The notes: generated by a model not told the origin, from the sequence alone. A DNA stretch of 64,000 nt from Symsagittifera roscoffensis (GCF_963678635.1 NC_087071.1:15168864-15232863); one strand, 5' to 3'; shown: positions 45,509 to 56,084, numbered from the stretch's first letter. Program-made: numbers and translations.

Positions 45509-45928
45509 ATGTCAACGAATCGGAAAGAAGCGAAGATTTACGAATGGTTTATTCAACAGAATCTTCCTAGTTATGCCACATATTGGGTGTTGCATCGGGG
45601 GCACGGTATTTTTTCTGGGACAAACTTGAACCGTACCACCCGTCAGATATCGGCAAAAATTATGTCTTTTTTCGTGTTCTCTAACATTGTGGAGTACACT
45701 AAATCACAGTTATTACGCTCTTTCGCAAACTCGCAGCGTATCACAAAAAATGCCCTGATTTTCCTCGAGACCATAGAATTGAAATTTTTCACGGTGCGCC
45801 ACAAAACAAAAATTATATGGAATAACTTTCACAGCATTCAAATAGAAATCCATGATATACATGGAGCGCTAAGACCTTTTATAAGTGTTGGAACTGTAAG
45901 ACTTACTCTTCAAAAACTCTCAGACTAA
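45509..45928 (+). CDS. Short ORF resembling metazoan 'F54H12.2-like' element protein (fragment)
   Basis: About 139 codons open on the plus strand. The pattern FVFSNIVEYTKSQLLRSF, then FHSIQIEIHDIHGALRPF and TVRLTLQKL recalls the C-terminal tail of proteins annotated as 'F54H12.2-like'. In that tail an F-x-x-[IV]-x-[IV]-x-[IL]-x-D-x-x-G-x-x-x-PF segment is followed by a final beta strand. Such genes occur in many animal genomes next to polymerase-B elements and are thought to be virus-derived; their exact role is not known to me. This ORF is much shorter than a full family member and has no recognisable N-terminal part, so it is probably a remnant. The resemblance is from memory, unverified. 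Confidence 0.45.
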   Translation: MSTNRKEAKIYEWFIQQNLPSYATYWVLHRGHGIFSGTNLNRTTRQISAKIMSFFVFSNIVEYTKSQLLRSFANSQRITKNALIFLETIELKFFTVRHKTKIIWNNFHSIQIEIHDIHGALRPFISVGTVRLTLQKLSD

Positions 45929-45937
45929 ACATGAAAA

Positions 45938-46065
45938 ATAAAGCTTCTGTTTTTTAAGGATTCAATTAATTTAAAGTTTTCAATGACACTGTTTTCAACA
46001 AAAACTCAACAACGGTTGAAAATAAAAGTTTCTGTTTATTAAAGATTCAATTAATTTAAAGTTGA
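45938..46065. repeat. Direct duplication, about 82 bp
   Basis: AAATAAAGCTTCTGTTTTTTAAGG at 45938 recurs at 46020 as AAATAAAAGTTTCTGTTTATTAAAG, each followed by ATTCAATTAATTTAAAGTT. Confidence 0.7.
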
Positions 46066-46079
46066 AACATAAAAAGTTG

Positions 46080-47900
46080 TACGTTCTAGTGCGTAAGCAG
46101 ATTGTAGGTGGACCCACTTTAGTCTTCAAACGTTACGAGAAAGTAAAAAAAGTCTTTCATAGATGAAGACGAGAACAGTCTGGTGAAATCAATTGTTGGT
46201 TATGACGCTAATGCATTATATCTGTATGCAATTGCTGGTCCCTTTACATTATACAAACCCAAAAAGAGTTACAAGTTTCGGCCGCATAGACATCCTCGTC
46301 AAATAGCTCAGAGAGATTTTATTGTTTTTGTTCTAAAGAACATTATAGTAACAGTCCATCGTGTGTGGTCACATCTAGATTTTTTTATTTGCACACCAAC
46401 AAAGGAAAAGTTTTTCCCAAAGCCTGCTGTCAATCAAGTAGCATAGTGTGGGAGATTATAGTTGCTATCAACATGCCCATAGTTGGCAATCTAATGAGAT
46501 AGTTAATTGACAAACTAATAAATCTGAATAGTTGAAAATTAATTTATTTTTTATATATTGATAGAAAATATTTTTTTTGTTTTCTTTTGGCCAGACCTAA
46601 TTCACAACAAAATTGCGGAACAAATTTGACAAAATAACAATCAACGCAAGTCTTTCTTTGTATCTCAAAGTTTTTTCAATTTGAAAAAATAACTTTTTGT
46701 AACATGACAACTCTCAATTTTTGAACCAATTGTGTATTTTTTGATGAAAATTGAAAAGATGTTAATTATCTTGTTGGTCTGTTATTTTTATGTTGACAGG
46801 TTCTTTGGGAAATGGGAATGTGTGTGGTCATTCGAAAAGCAGTAAAATAATGATCACTACCGATATGCCGAGAATTGAATATGACAAATTCAACGCTTTT
46901 GAAAGATCAGTTGCTAAATATTGTCTAGCTTTGGTTGATATCCACGTTTCAGATCATCTGAGAAAAAAATAATTTGAGGATTTGCCTCCAATTTGCAAAA
47001 ACAAGATTTTTAATCGCAGTGATCTTGACGGTCTTATGAAGGAATTTGCTTTGGCTAACGGAATATTGTCTACTGGTTGGCGCTGTCGTCTAGCCATCTT
47101 TTAAGGATTTCATTTACTTTGTTAGCTTCAACCGCAGCTTTGGAGGTTCTGACGTTGATAAGACTGTTGTTGCCCAGACATCAAAAGTTATTGGTAACAG
47201 CGCTGATGGGATACAATTAACCAATAAAGCAAAATTCTATAAAACTGTTTATCTTAACAAATTAGCTGCAACAAAAAAGACTAGCTCTGCTCGATTTAAG
47301 TCCTATGATGTAATTGACAGAAACATTTACGATATAAAGATATCAATGAAAACAACATGTCGAGACAAACCAATTATAGTGGGTTTTGTAACACTACACA
47401 ATGCCAAACATTGAATGCTAGAGTTCAAATACGATTTTCTCGAAAAAGTTATACTTCCCTTAACGAACCGAGCAATTGAAGTGGATATTATTTCAGTGTA
47501 CTTGGCGTTGACTGAATCAATTATAAAGGAGTGCATGACAGGTGAAGCTTGCGATATTAATACAAACTGGGTGCAGAAAAACTGTATTGACAGAGATTAT
47601 ATTCCTGACGATGTGTTGAATTCCTTACCACGTGTTTGTTGTGAGAAACATAAGAAGTTTGATACTCGAACGAATAGTTTCTTCATTGAATGGTTTTGTT
47701 TGAACAGTAAAACATACCGTGCATACAATGAATACAATGATACGCTCAATATGGCGATGAAAGGTTCAAACAGAAGCACTTGCGAACCTCTGCAAAAAAA
47801 AACAAGAGAGTGTACAACAAATGAAAAAAACCTAACGAGGGTTTTAATCGTTGATTTCGTCCAAAAAAAACAATCAGATCATAATTTATCAACAAATTAA
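46080..47900 (+). pseudogene. DNA polymerase B, spacer plus right arm (broken)
   Basis: QIVGGPTLVFKRYE (about 46095) and IVGYDANALYLYAIAGPF (46188-46240) correspond to the conserved segment before and at polymerase motif A in viral/organellar family-B polymerases. After a stop at 46446 and some 350 bp without clear homology, the right arm continues with short shifted frames. IGNSADGIQLTNKAKFY (motif B) lies near 47195, and the last stretch (47415-47900) has EVDIISVYLAL where motif C (D-T-D) should be, so the catalytic aspartates there are lost. A deletion of about 120 bp relative to the left arm lies near 47101. The gene is dead by several criteria. Confidence 0.7.
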
Positions 47901-48975
47901 AAAATCCTTGTAGGTATTTCTGTTGCAAGCGCCTCGTGTTAATTGATCGAATTTCCATGAAAGCGTTAAGTTTGTGAAAATTTTTCAGCTTCTAAATGTA
48001 CATGGTTTTTTATATTTAAATAGGTTCTGGTGAGATGCATATGAAATTGAGTCTTTTTTTTAAAATAAAAATTTTTGTAGTACCTAGATAATAATTGCTC
48101 TAAATTCTAAACCGTTTAAAGTTTTAATCATTTAGTGTACATTATTTGCTAAAAACGTTTTCCTCTAATATTGTTTTTTTCTGCTGATCTGTTATTATGA
48201 AGTTTTGAATACATTGAACAGTTTATTAATAATCTAATAGTGTTGAAATGGCAAAAGTTTCTAAAAAATTGTCCCTTTCTTAAAATTGGTTTTCGAAAAC
48301 TGAATTCAAATATTTGTTAGTAATTTCAAAAACAATTTTCTAGCCGTAGACATTCTAAGTTTTTTTCACAGGAGTTGTTTTTTTCTTCTTTGCGACAATC
48401 TTGATTTTGGTTCAATCGACCAGAGAAGATTTAGGAGTGAAAAAATTAAAATGGGTTCTTTAGGTCTAATTTTAGGCTCGTACTATTCTCCACACTAAAA
48501 ACACAATGAAAATTGGAAAAAAAAGGCAACATTTTGCACTTAAACTGATTTAAAATTGCACTTTAAATGAATTGAACTTCATTCATTTGAGTTTTTTTTT
48601 TGACCAATTGAATTACCAGAAGAAGACGATACGAAATTTTTTTCGTGGATCAAAAACAAAAAATTCAAAATCAGACATGCACAAATGACATGAAAAAAAC
48701 TTCAATTTGTTTAATTTATAATCAATTTTCAAGTTTTTTGGTGAATTTTTGTAGGCAAAGAAAAACGATTAGCTCGGATATGTTTCAAGTTTCTTGTTAT
48801 GCGCAATATTCACCACATACCTAACAGTCTAGTTTGTCCTAACAGATTTCAAGCCGATTGTAAAAAAAAAAATAAATATATGTTGGCTATGTATTATCTT
48901 TACCCTAATTGAACCAAATTGTGGGTATTTTCCAGCTGGAAATAAATGGTAGTAAATACCGAGTGCAACGGGTCC
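46527..48975 (+). repeat. Right arm of the long inverted repeat
   Basis: Inverse partner of 41917-44448. From AATAGTTGAAAATTAATTT inward to the shared GTTGCACTCGG-type end. Identity is high in the polymerase part and at the outer end. Confidence 0.85.
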
Positions 48976-48979
48976 AAAA

Positions 48980-49383
48980 GTGTAATAAACATAAGTTTTA
49001 GCTCCTGCTCTCCTCCGCACCCTTAACAACAAACCCCCCCTCCCCGGTTAACAACCCCCGTTAACGGTGTTGGACCTTCTACTACTGTCTTGATAACATC
49101 TAGGATTGTTAGGTACTAGGTACAGGCGTTATTCGAAGTTAAATTCTATTTGCAAGTTTTCTGACAAAAAGCAATGCTAAGCAGACGACCTAACATGTTT
49201 TTTTGCAGTCAAGCACTATCAAAAATCATCCACTCGTCAGATTACTCAACCCAAGTTCCGGTTAGTTTTCATATTTGTTTTGTCAACAAATTTTGAAAGA
49301 CAGAAGTTTTGAAGTTTTAGAGATTGTGGTTGAAATCCGGCACAAAAAGGTTTCTCCATATTATCTTGAACAAAGATATTTTG
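48980..49383. other. Flank of the element, no gene
   Basis: Contains a C-rich stretch AACAAACCCCCCCTCCCC near 49030 followed by repeated GTTAAC words, then AT-rich DNA up to the gap. Confidence 0.3.
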
Positions 49384-49583
49384 NNNNNNNNNNNNNNNNN
49401 NNNNNNNNNNNNNNNNNNNNNNNNNNNNNNNNNNNNNNNNNNNNNNNNNNNNNNNNNNNNNNNNNNNNNNNNNNNNNNNNNNNNNNNNNNNNNNNNNNNN
49501 NNNNNNNNNNNNNNNNNNNNNNNNNNNNNNNNNNNNNNNNNNNNNNNNNNNNNNNNNNNNNNNNNNNNNNNNNNNNNNNNNNN
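49384..49583. other. Assembly gap, 200 N
   Basis: Exactly 200 N, so the true distance is unknown. It lies between the polymerase element and the 1.1-kb tandem duplication. Confidence 0.98.
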
Positions 49584-49953
49584 AAATACACGAGGGGTTA
49601 AATGAAAAGGATTGACTACTAGGGGTTAACAGGTATTGTATGTGGGGGAAGAAATTGATCACAACTTTTAGGCCTCTGCCCCAACTCCGGATTGAATCCG
49701 TAAATCCAAAGTAAGCCAGAAGAGTTAGAAAGTGTATAAACAAATGTTATGATAAAACAAAAAGTTCTGAAAACATAAAGTTTTCTGATGATGTAAATTG
49801 TTCTGATCGGTGACAGGTAAAAAAATAATAACGTCATTTGAGGTTTCCTATTTAACTTAGTTAGCACTGAACCTAGACGATTAACGATCATTTAGCGATC
49901 AACTAGCACCATTTTGTTTGTTTTTGAGCTCTAAACCCTCGATAAAGCGTCCC
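49584..49953. other. No gene recognised
   Basis: AT-rich sequence between the gap and the 1.1-kb duplication, with ATTAACGATCATTTAGCGATC-like short repeats. Confidence 0.3.
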
Positions 49954-52172
49954 TGTTTTGTCTATGTACATCAAAGAAATTTCCCTTTTTCATCGATTTG
50001 TGATATATCAAGGAATCATCGATGACAATGTAATCAAAACTGGATTAACATTTTTTGATCGAAGATTATTAATGGAAACTTCAATCCGGGTATTGTTTCT
50101 CTCATCGAATTTAGTTCAAGGAGAGCAACCTCGGATATATTGCTTTGGATGAAGTTTTTCATTCCAATTTTCTGACGTCTGAGGCTAAAAATTCCACGTG
50201 TTTTTTTTGTGTGTGCTACTGTTTCGCAAAGTTGTGTATTGATTTATCGCTAACTTTGACTGCTGTACTACAGGAATTTCTAAGCACTGTTTAAAATTTT
50301 GATGTTTTGATCTCAGAATTGAAAAGGTCCTCGTTTTAATTGCCATTACTATGTTTGTTGAAAAACTATGAGAATTTTGAAACTGGCATGAGGTAAAGTT
50401 GCAATGATTGGGCGCAAATTTTTAAAAATTTGTTCAACACAATATATGGAACGAATTATTTTAGCTCGAAAAGCGTACCATCTTGATGCATACTAAATAA
50501 GTTAACTTGAATTATTGATTTCAATTTTCAGCGTGACTGAAAACTTTTATGTGAAAAAACGCTTTTTCATTCGAATATAAACTAGTGGAAGAAAATAAAT
50601 GCAAATTAAGGTTTTTACTGTCTAAAAAGCCTTTTTCTTTTGTTCATTTTGGACACCACTTGCTTAAATTAGTAGCGACATTGAGTTCCAGTGACTTACT
50701 AATCTAATCTGGGTCTGATACGGCCAAAATTCCTAATCTGCCCTAATTTTTCAACCGTTTTAAAATCTTTCTCGAATGATCGCCTTAAAAAAGGTGAAAT
50801 TTTCTCAGCGAGGTAATTGAAATAATCAGTGTGAAACCTTTACTAAATTCAGCTGTTTCTTAGTTTTTCACGCGGATTTTAAAAAGCAGAGGAGGAAATC
50901 TGGCTTTTTTAGACCCGGCATATATTGGTAAGTCATTACAAGTAAACATTGATACTTTAATAGAGCGTAGATTGATCATTTGAATCATTGTCTATGTGAA
51001 AGTTTGACTAAAAATTTATGTAAAGGCTTCCAAATTGGGTATGGAAACGGCCTTTTGGATAATGTGTTTTGTCTATGTACATCAAAGAAATTTCCCTTTT
51101 TCATCGATTTGTGATATATCAAGGAATCATCGATGACAATGTAATCAAAACTGGATTAACATTTTTTGATCGAAGATTATTAATGGAAACTTCAATCCGG
51201 GTATTGTTTCTCTCATCGAATTTAGTTCAAGGAGAGCAACCTCGGATATATTGCTTTGGATGAAGTTTTTCATTCCAATTTTCTGACGTCTGAGGCTAAA
51301 AATTCCACGTGTTTTTTTTGTGTGTGCTACTGTTTCGCAAAGTTGTGTATTGATTTATCGCTAACTTTGACTGCTGTACTACAGGAATTTCTAAGCACTG
51401 TTTAAAATTTTGATGTTTTGATCTCAGAATTGAAAAGGTCCTCGTTTTAATTGCCATTACTATGTTTGTTGAAAAACTATGAGAATTTTGAAACTGGCAT
51501 GAGGTAAAGTTGCAATGATTGGGCGCAAATTTTTAAAAATTTGTTCAACACAATATATGGAACGAATTATTTTAGCTCGAAAAGCGTACCATCTTGATGC
51601 ATACTAAATAAGTTAACTTGAATTATTGATTTCAATTTTCAGCGTGACTGAAAACTTTTATGTGAAAAAACGCTTTTTCATTCGAATATAAACTAGTGGA
51701 AGAAAATAAGTGCAAATTAAGGTTTTTACTGTCTAAAAAGCCTTTTTCTTTTGTTCATTTTGGACACCACTTGCTTAAATTAGTAGCGACATTGAGTTCC
51801 AGTGACTTACTAATCTAATCTGGGTCTGATACGGCCAAAATTCCTAATCTGCCCTAATTTTTCAACCGTTTTAAAATCTTTCTCGAATGATCGCCTTAAA
51901 AAAGTTGAAATTTTCTCAGCGAGGTAATTGAAATAATCAGTGTGAAACCTTTACTAAATTCAGCTGTTTCTTAGTTTTTCACGCGGATTTTAAAAAGCAG
52001 AGGAGGAAATCTGGCTTTTTTAGACCCGGCATATATTGGTAAGTCATTACAAGTAAACATTGATACTTTAATAGAGCGTAGATTGATCATTTGAATCATT
52101 GTCTATGTGAAAGTTTGACTAAAAATTTATGTAAAGGCTTCCAAATTGGGTATGGAAACGGCCTTTTGGATA
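49954..52172. repeat. Near-identical tandem duplication, offset 1111 bp
   Basis: 49954-51061 and 51065-52172 match almost perfectly. I noticed only two substitutions (AAAGGTG versus AAAGTTG; AATAAATGC versus AATAAGTGC). The unit has no convincing gene. It ends 46 bp short of module exon 2. It is either a very recent duplication or an assembly artefact beside the gap. Confidence 0.95.
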
Positions 52173-52217
52173 GTAAAGCTTAAATGTATACTGAATTCTG
52201 TCCACTAAAGTAATTAC

Positions 52218-52484
52218 CAATTGCATCTGGATCGCATAGGGTGCTTTGTTGGAAAATGGCCTCGCCATCTTCAAAAGGACAGTTCAGGTGCCATGACATT
52301 TTGACATTTGTAGTGCTTGTCCGGACGCATTGGCCATTGGTGCCATTTCGTTCGTAGAAAATGCAAGATCTTGACTGTAAGATGGGAATGTGTCTGCATT
52401 TTTCACCAAGGAAAGCAGAGCAGTCTGGGTGCCAAGATGTCAACTGTGACTCATAGTTCGACTTGTTTCCTTCATCAGAGGAAC
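52218..52484 (-). CDS. Six-cysteine (TSP1-like) module exon 2
   Basis: The exon is 267 bp, acceptor TTTGAGCAG and donor ATTG|GTAATT, phase 1-1. It reads QLTSWHPDCSAFLGEKCRH, then QSRSCIFYERNGTNGQCVR, HLNCPFEDG and FQQSTLCDPDAIG. All six cysteines are present; the CG of the sister modules is CR here. A second possible acceptor (TTTTTTGTAG, 52517) would lengthen the exon; the one chosen gives the phase shared by all modules. Confidence 0.75.
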
Positions 52485-52489
52485 CTGCT

Positions 52490-52900
52490 CAAACAAAATC
52501 AGAGATGATAACCTCTACAAAAAAAATTAAATTTTTGTTAATCGTGGAGATCTGTTTAACTAATTACACCCTAGGGCAATTAGTCACGAATTGCCACCTC
52601 TATAAAAAGACACTTCACTGTTGCGCAAGTGTGAGTTTTGAACCTAGTAACGAAGCCCCCTTTTTGCAAAAGAAGGGAGATAGTTGAGGATCCAATTTGA
52701 ATTTTTCCAATCCCTCCTAAAAAGTGCAAAAGACAATTTGAAACTTACTCAAAAATGTTCCAGCCACTCGTAATTTTTGACGTAGTCATATTGACATTTT
52801 GAGATGTTTTGAGAATAAAAATTTCGGTGGCTTTTCACGCCACGTTCAGTTTTGTCTTTCGTACAATATTACCTGAGGGAATTTTGTTTTGTTTTTCAGG
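52490..52900. other. Presumed intron, nothing recognised
   Basis: No exon or repeat with clear ends. Confidence 0.3.
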
Positions 52901-52907
52901 TGTTCAA

Positions 52908-53075
52908 ATCTTGCAGATGGAAGCGTTTGATACCCTAGTTTGTTCGGAATGCAAATCTTGCAAGTTGTTTTGCAAAGAATTTAAGTTTTTCAAAAATCTG
53001 GCAGGTGTCTTGCAAGACTGTACTTCTGAACCGTATGGAATATCTTGCAAAACAATTGCAAGAAATTTAAAACCC
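52908..53075. repeat. Second cluster of TCTTGCAAG-type motifs
   Basis: TCTTGCAGATGG, ATCTTGCAAGTTGTTTTGC, GTCTTGCAAGAC, ATCTTGCAAAAC and AATTGCAAGAAA occur within about 165 bp. They match in kind the cluster at 23098-23225. An open frame over it is not supported as coding. Confidence 0.7.
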
Positions 53076-53129
53076 GCTCTGAAAATTATCCTTGAAAACA
53101 AATTAATTCGAGAAAGATTAGCTTAAAAT

Positions 53130-54740
53130 TTAACCATTGTACTCTATATACCTAATCAGTTAAGGCAACACGTTGCGAGAAATTGGATTATTTTCAAAAT
53201 GGTTACATTGCGTCTTAAAACCTCCAAAATCTCTTTTAACTCCGTGTTACTTCTGCTTTTTTCTTGCAAAATAATCACAAAAGATATTTTTTGACGTAAA
53301 ATTGCAATGAAATATAAATTTATCCCTACGAAATCCAGAAATTTATTTTAAAAACTTGACTAACTGAAAGCATGAACTTGCATTTTAATTGAATGCCACA
53401 TCAAACTTATCGTTCTTGTCAAATTTTGAAGAGTTTTTTTTGCGACATCTATCAAAACATGATGATTAGATCTTCTTCGAAATACCAGAACTTTTAAAAT
53501 ACGTCTAACTTGACGAATCAAATTAAGTCAGCAAAAATATGTATAATATAAAATCATGAATCAATTAAAAATTTGGGGGATGGTAAGCGTTGATGGGGTA
53601 GAATAGAAAATTCCTGACAGTTTTTGCTTATTTCATGTTCGAAATTTTTCTTTATAGTGCTCATTTGTTTTTTGATCAAATTTTTAATCTTGATAAATCT
53701 TGATTTTTTGAAAAAAAAATAGATTCATCAAATTTTTGAGGATATGTTAAACAAAGATTTTTCGAGTAAGGACAAAAAATGCATACCGTGGTGGTCGCAT
53801 GCTGGATGCTCGAAAGGCAATTAAAATATATTATGGATGGTAATTAAAGACCAGCAAAAATAGAAACTAAACAAATTTTTTCACCAAAACACGCAAAATG
53901 ACAGTTTTTTTTAGCCAAAACAAACTTTGTTCCGTTTCCATCTCAGAACAAATTTAGCTTCCAAAATTGATCACAATCCTCGATTCTATTCGATTATAAT
54001 GCAAAAATTTATAATGCAAATCAATTGTTTGGGAATTCATGGAGACAGACATTGAACAAGCGTGCAATCAATTTTGTGCACGCTATGCATTAATCACCAG
54101 ATAGAAGATAATAATCAGCAAAATTTTGGTGCAGAAGGTTTGTATTTTCATTTCTACGTTGTTCAGAGTTTGTAACCGATAATTTTTAACAGTAAATTAT
54201 AGTTTATGCATTTCGCTCAAAGTTTGAATTGCTAGTTTCTACTTTTTGCCAACCATCTTGTATATTAGGGTTAAGAAGCGATGAAAAATTTCAGATTACA
54301 AAATCAATTTTTTCGAACTATACCTTTAAGATTCCTATTTTAAAATTGCTAAAAGTTTAGAAAAAAGAGCTGCAAAGCCTTAGGAACATTTGATTTCGTG
54401 TACTCGGGCTATGTTCTTATAATTTTGTCGTTTAAGGGAGAAAGTCTGCTAGATGATTTAGCAGCTGGACTACGTAAAACATAATATCGTTTTTAAGAAC
54501 GGAGTTTATTTCACTTTGATAAATTTTTGTGGCTTTTTTACTGCATTTTGCTGCAATTTTTTTCTGCATTTTCATTCATTAGAGAAAATTAGAATTTGAT
54601 GAAGAGTTGTTTTGATGCAAGGAAGCAAAAACCCGATCAGATTCAAAAATTTTGCAAACTTGAGCGGTATATCAAATAGCAAAATAAAAAACAACTGATG
54701 AGCTGAAAAAAAAATAAACTAAAAACAAGTCATAAGTCTT
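53130..54740. other. Presumed intron, nothing recognised
   Basis: AT-rich 1.6 kb with no exon-like sequence on the minus strand. Confidence 0.3.
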
Positions 54741-54742
54741 AC

Positions 54743-55018
54743 CCGTTGAATCGAAATTGCAAACATGTTCTCTTTCGAAAACATTGTCAAACTCTGAACT
54801 AGAAACGCAGCCCAATTCTTTTGCTATTTGCAAGTCTTTTTTAGTTTTGATGGAGCAATCTCCTGTAGTTTTGCTTCGTTCATAGAAGCTACAAGCACGT
54901 GTTTGATTGAGGCGCAATTTTCCACAAAGCTTTGTTCGGAAAGAATCGCATCCGGGTTGCCATGCACTCATGAAAGGGTCAAGTTTTTCATACCCGAAGT
55001 CATTCAGTGTGATGTTAC
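54743..55018 (-). CDS. Six-cysteine (TSP1-like) module exon 1 (first seen in the window)
   Basis: The exon is 276 bp, acceptor TTGGTTCTTCAG and donor AACGG|GTAAGA, phase 1-1. It reads NITLNDFGYEKLDPFMSAW, then QPGCDSFRTKLCGKLRLNQ, TRACSFYERSKTTGDCS, AKELGCVSSS and FEREHVCNFDSTG. Phase 1 at its start means there is at least one more exon upstream. A decayed duplicate of this exon and its flank lies at about 56085-56590. Confidence 0.75.
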
Positions 55019-55329
55019 CTGAAGAACCAAATTAAAGGTCAGTATAATGTCTTTCTTTTTAGGACCCCGCACTGTAATTTTAAGTTTATGGGTGGCTATT
55101 TTTGATGGGCGGGGGTTTTTAATAAACAAGACGCTGTGAATGGATTTCCAAGCAAAATTTGTTTAAGTCATTTCAATTCGACTCAAGGACTGCAAGACAA
55201 ACACTAAAATTCTCACCGGAAAATTTAAAAACAAAATTGTTGCCTCTTTGCGGGTCCAAACCGTGAGTTAGTTTAATTGCTGCTAGGTTGAAAATCTTAA
55301 TTCAGATGGGACAAAGACTTTACGTTTCA

Positions 55330-56080
55330 ATCCAGTTTGAACTTTTAGGTGAGCCAAAGTCCAAACTTGGTCTCAATAACGACAAAGCTATATTGAGTTT
55401 GGTCTAAGCACTGCGCGACTTCCAAACTCTGAACTGAATTGCAGAAAATGAGACAAAAGACAGGGTTGCTCGAGATCAAAAACTGCATTCCGAAAATCAC
55501 ATTGGTTGATTAAATGCAAGTTTTTGAAGAAAAGACAAACGATGGGAGCCCTGTTTGCAAAACAGGATGTCTTTTTTGTCAGTAACACCATAGAGTGTTC
55601 AGTACTATGTAAAAAGGGGTCGGGAATTACAGCCTTTAACCAACCAAAAAGATATTCATCGGATCATTCACTATTCCTAAGTTTTCATTTAAAATGTTTG
55701 TGTAATTGAAATCGTTCTAAAGGTTGAAGAGAAAGTTACAAAATGAAAAAAGAAAGACTTTTTGTAAAAACTATTAGGTTCATAACAACGGTCATTATTT
55801 TGACAAAGCTAATTGAAAAAAAACCTTTAGCAATTTTGGCTGTTGTTCTGCATTTATTCACCAAAATAATTAGAAAGCAATGCAGATTAATTGAAAATAT
55901 TTTATATGGAACGCCAAACTGAAACAACATCTTGAGATCAGTTGAGAATATGGTTCGATTTCTAAAATTAATTATTTGTTTTTGAAGATAAGTAATTTTG
56001 TGAAACTAAGTTTCTGACCCTCTTGTAGTCAATCATGATTTTTACTGGAGAGGAAAAATTGTAACACATTGCCAAACATT
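55330..56080. other. No gene recognised
   Basis: AT-rich interval between the module exon and its decayed duplicate; several 60-70-codon frames lack any recognisable feature. Confidence 0.3.
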
Positions 56081-56084
56081 TTAC

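Larger units (their letters stand above)
41917..48975. mobile_element. Broken DNA-polymerase-B element (virus-like or Polinton-like) with 2.4-2.5-kb inverted arms
   Basis: Sequence from GACCCGTTGCACTCGGTATT at the left is repeated inverted at the right, ending in AATACCGAGTGCAACGGGTC. The arms continue inward to 44448 and 46527, leaving a spacer of about 2.1 kb. Both arms carry remains of the C-terminal part of a family-B DNA polymerase of the organellar/viral (protein-primed) type. The spacer holds the motif-A part and a second short ORF. Long inverted ends plus this polymerase fit Polinton/Maverick, Polinton-like or adintovirus-like elements. No integrase, packaging ATPase, protease or full capsid gene was recognised. 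Reading frames are broken in both arms. No clear target duplication was seen. Confidence 0.75.
17504..55018 (-). other. Proposed large mosaic gene: six-Cys modules, linkers and dead serine-protease domain
   Basis: I infer one transcription unit from co-directional exons with compatible intron phases. Exons 54743-55018, 52218-52484, 41044-41280, 38498-38758 and 38087-38356 are all phase 1-1. They are followed by 36439-36622 (1 to 2), 35150-35282 (2 to 0), 33155-33268 (0 to 0) and 29977-30085 (0 to 1). Then come a gap-interrupted exon at 21828-21969 and the terminal exon 17504-17807. The protein would be extracellular: repeated disulfide modules, possible N-glycosylation sites (NET, NIT, NTS-type), and a trypsin-fold domain with its catalytic residues replaced. 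No signal-peptide exon was found, and the 5' end probably lies beyond the window. The exons could also come from two adjacent genes, one ending at the TAA at 36417-36419 and another starting upstream of 35.28 kb. Introns are filled with repeats and an inserted DNA-virus-like element. Confidence 0.5.

Noticed and set aside
49246-49743. Open frames across the second N gap
   Set aside because: Artefacts of N translation; flanking residues show no recognisable content.
49958-51263. Identical 64-codon frame in both copies of the 1.1-kb duplication
   Set aside because: Identity reflects the recency of the duplication rather than selection; no motif is present.
52809-53126. 105-codon frame with many Cys and Lys
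   Set aside because: Coincides with the TCTTGCAAG cluster, whose translation naturally gives Cys-Lys repeats.
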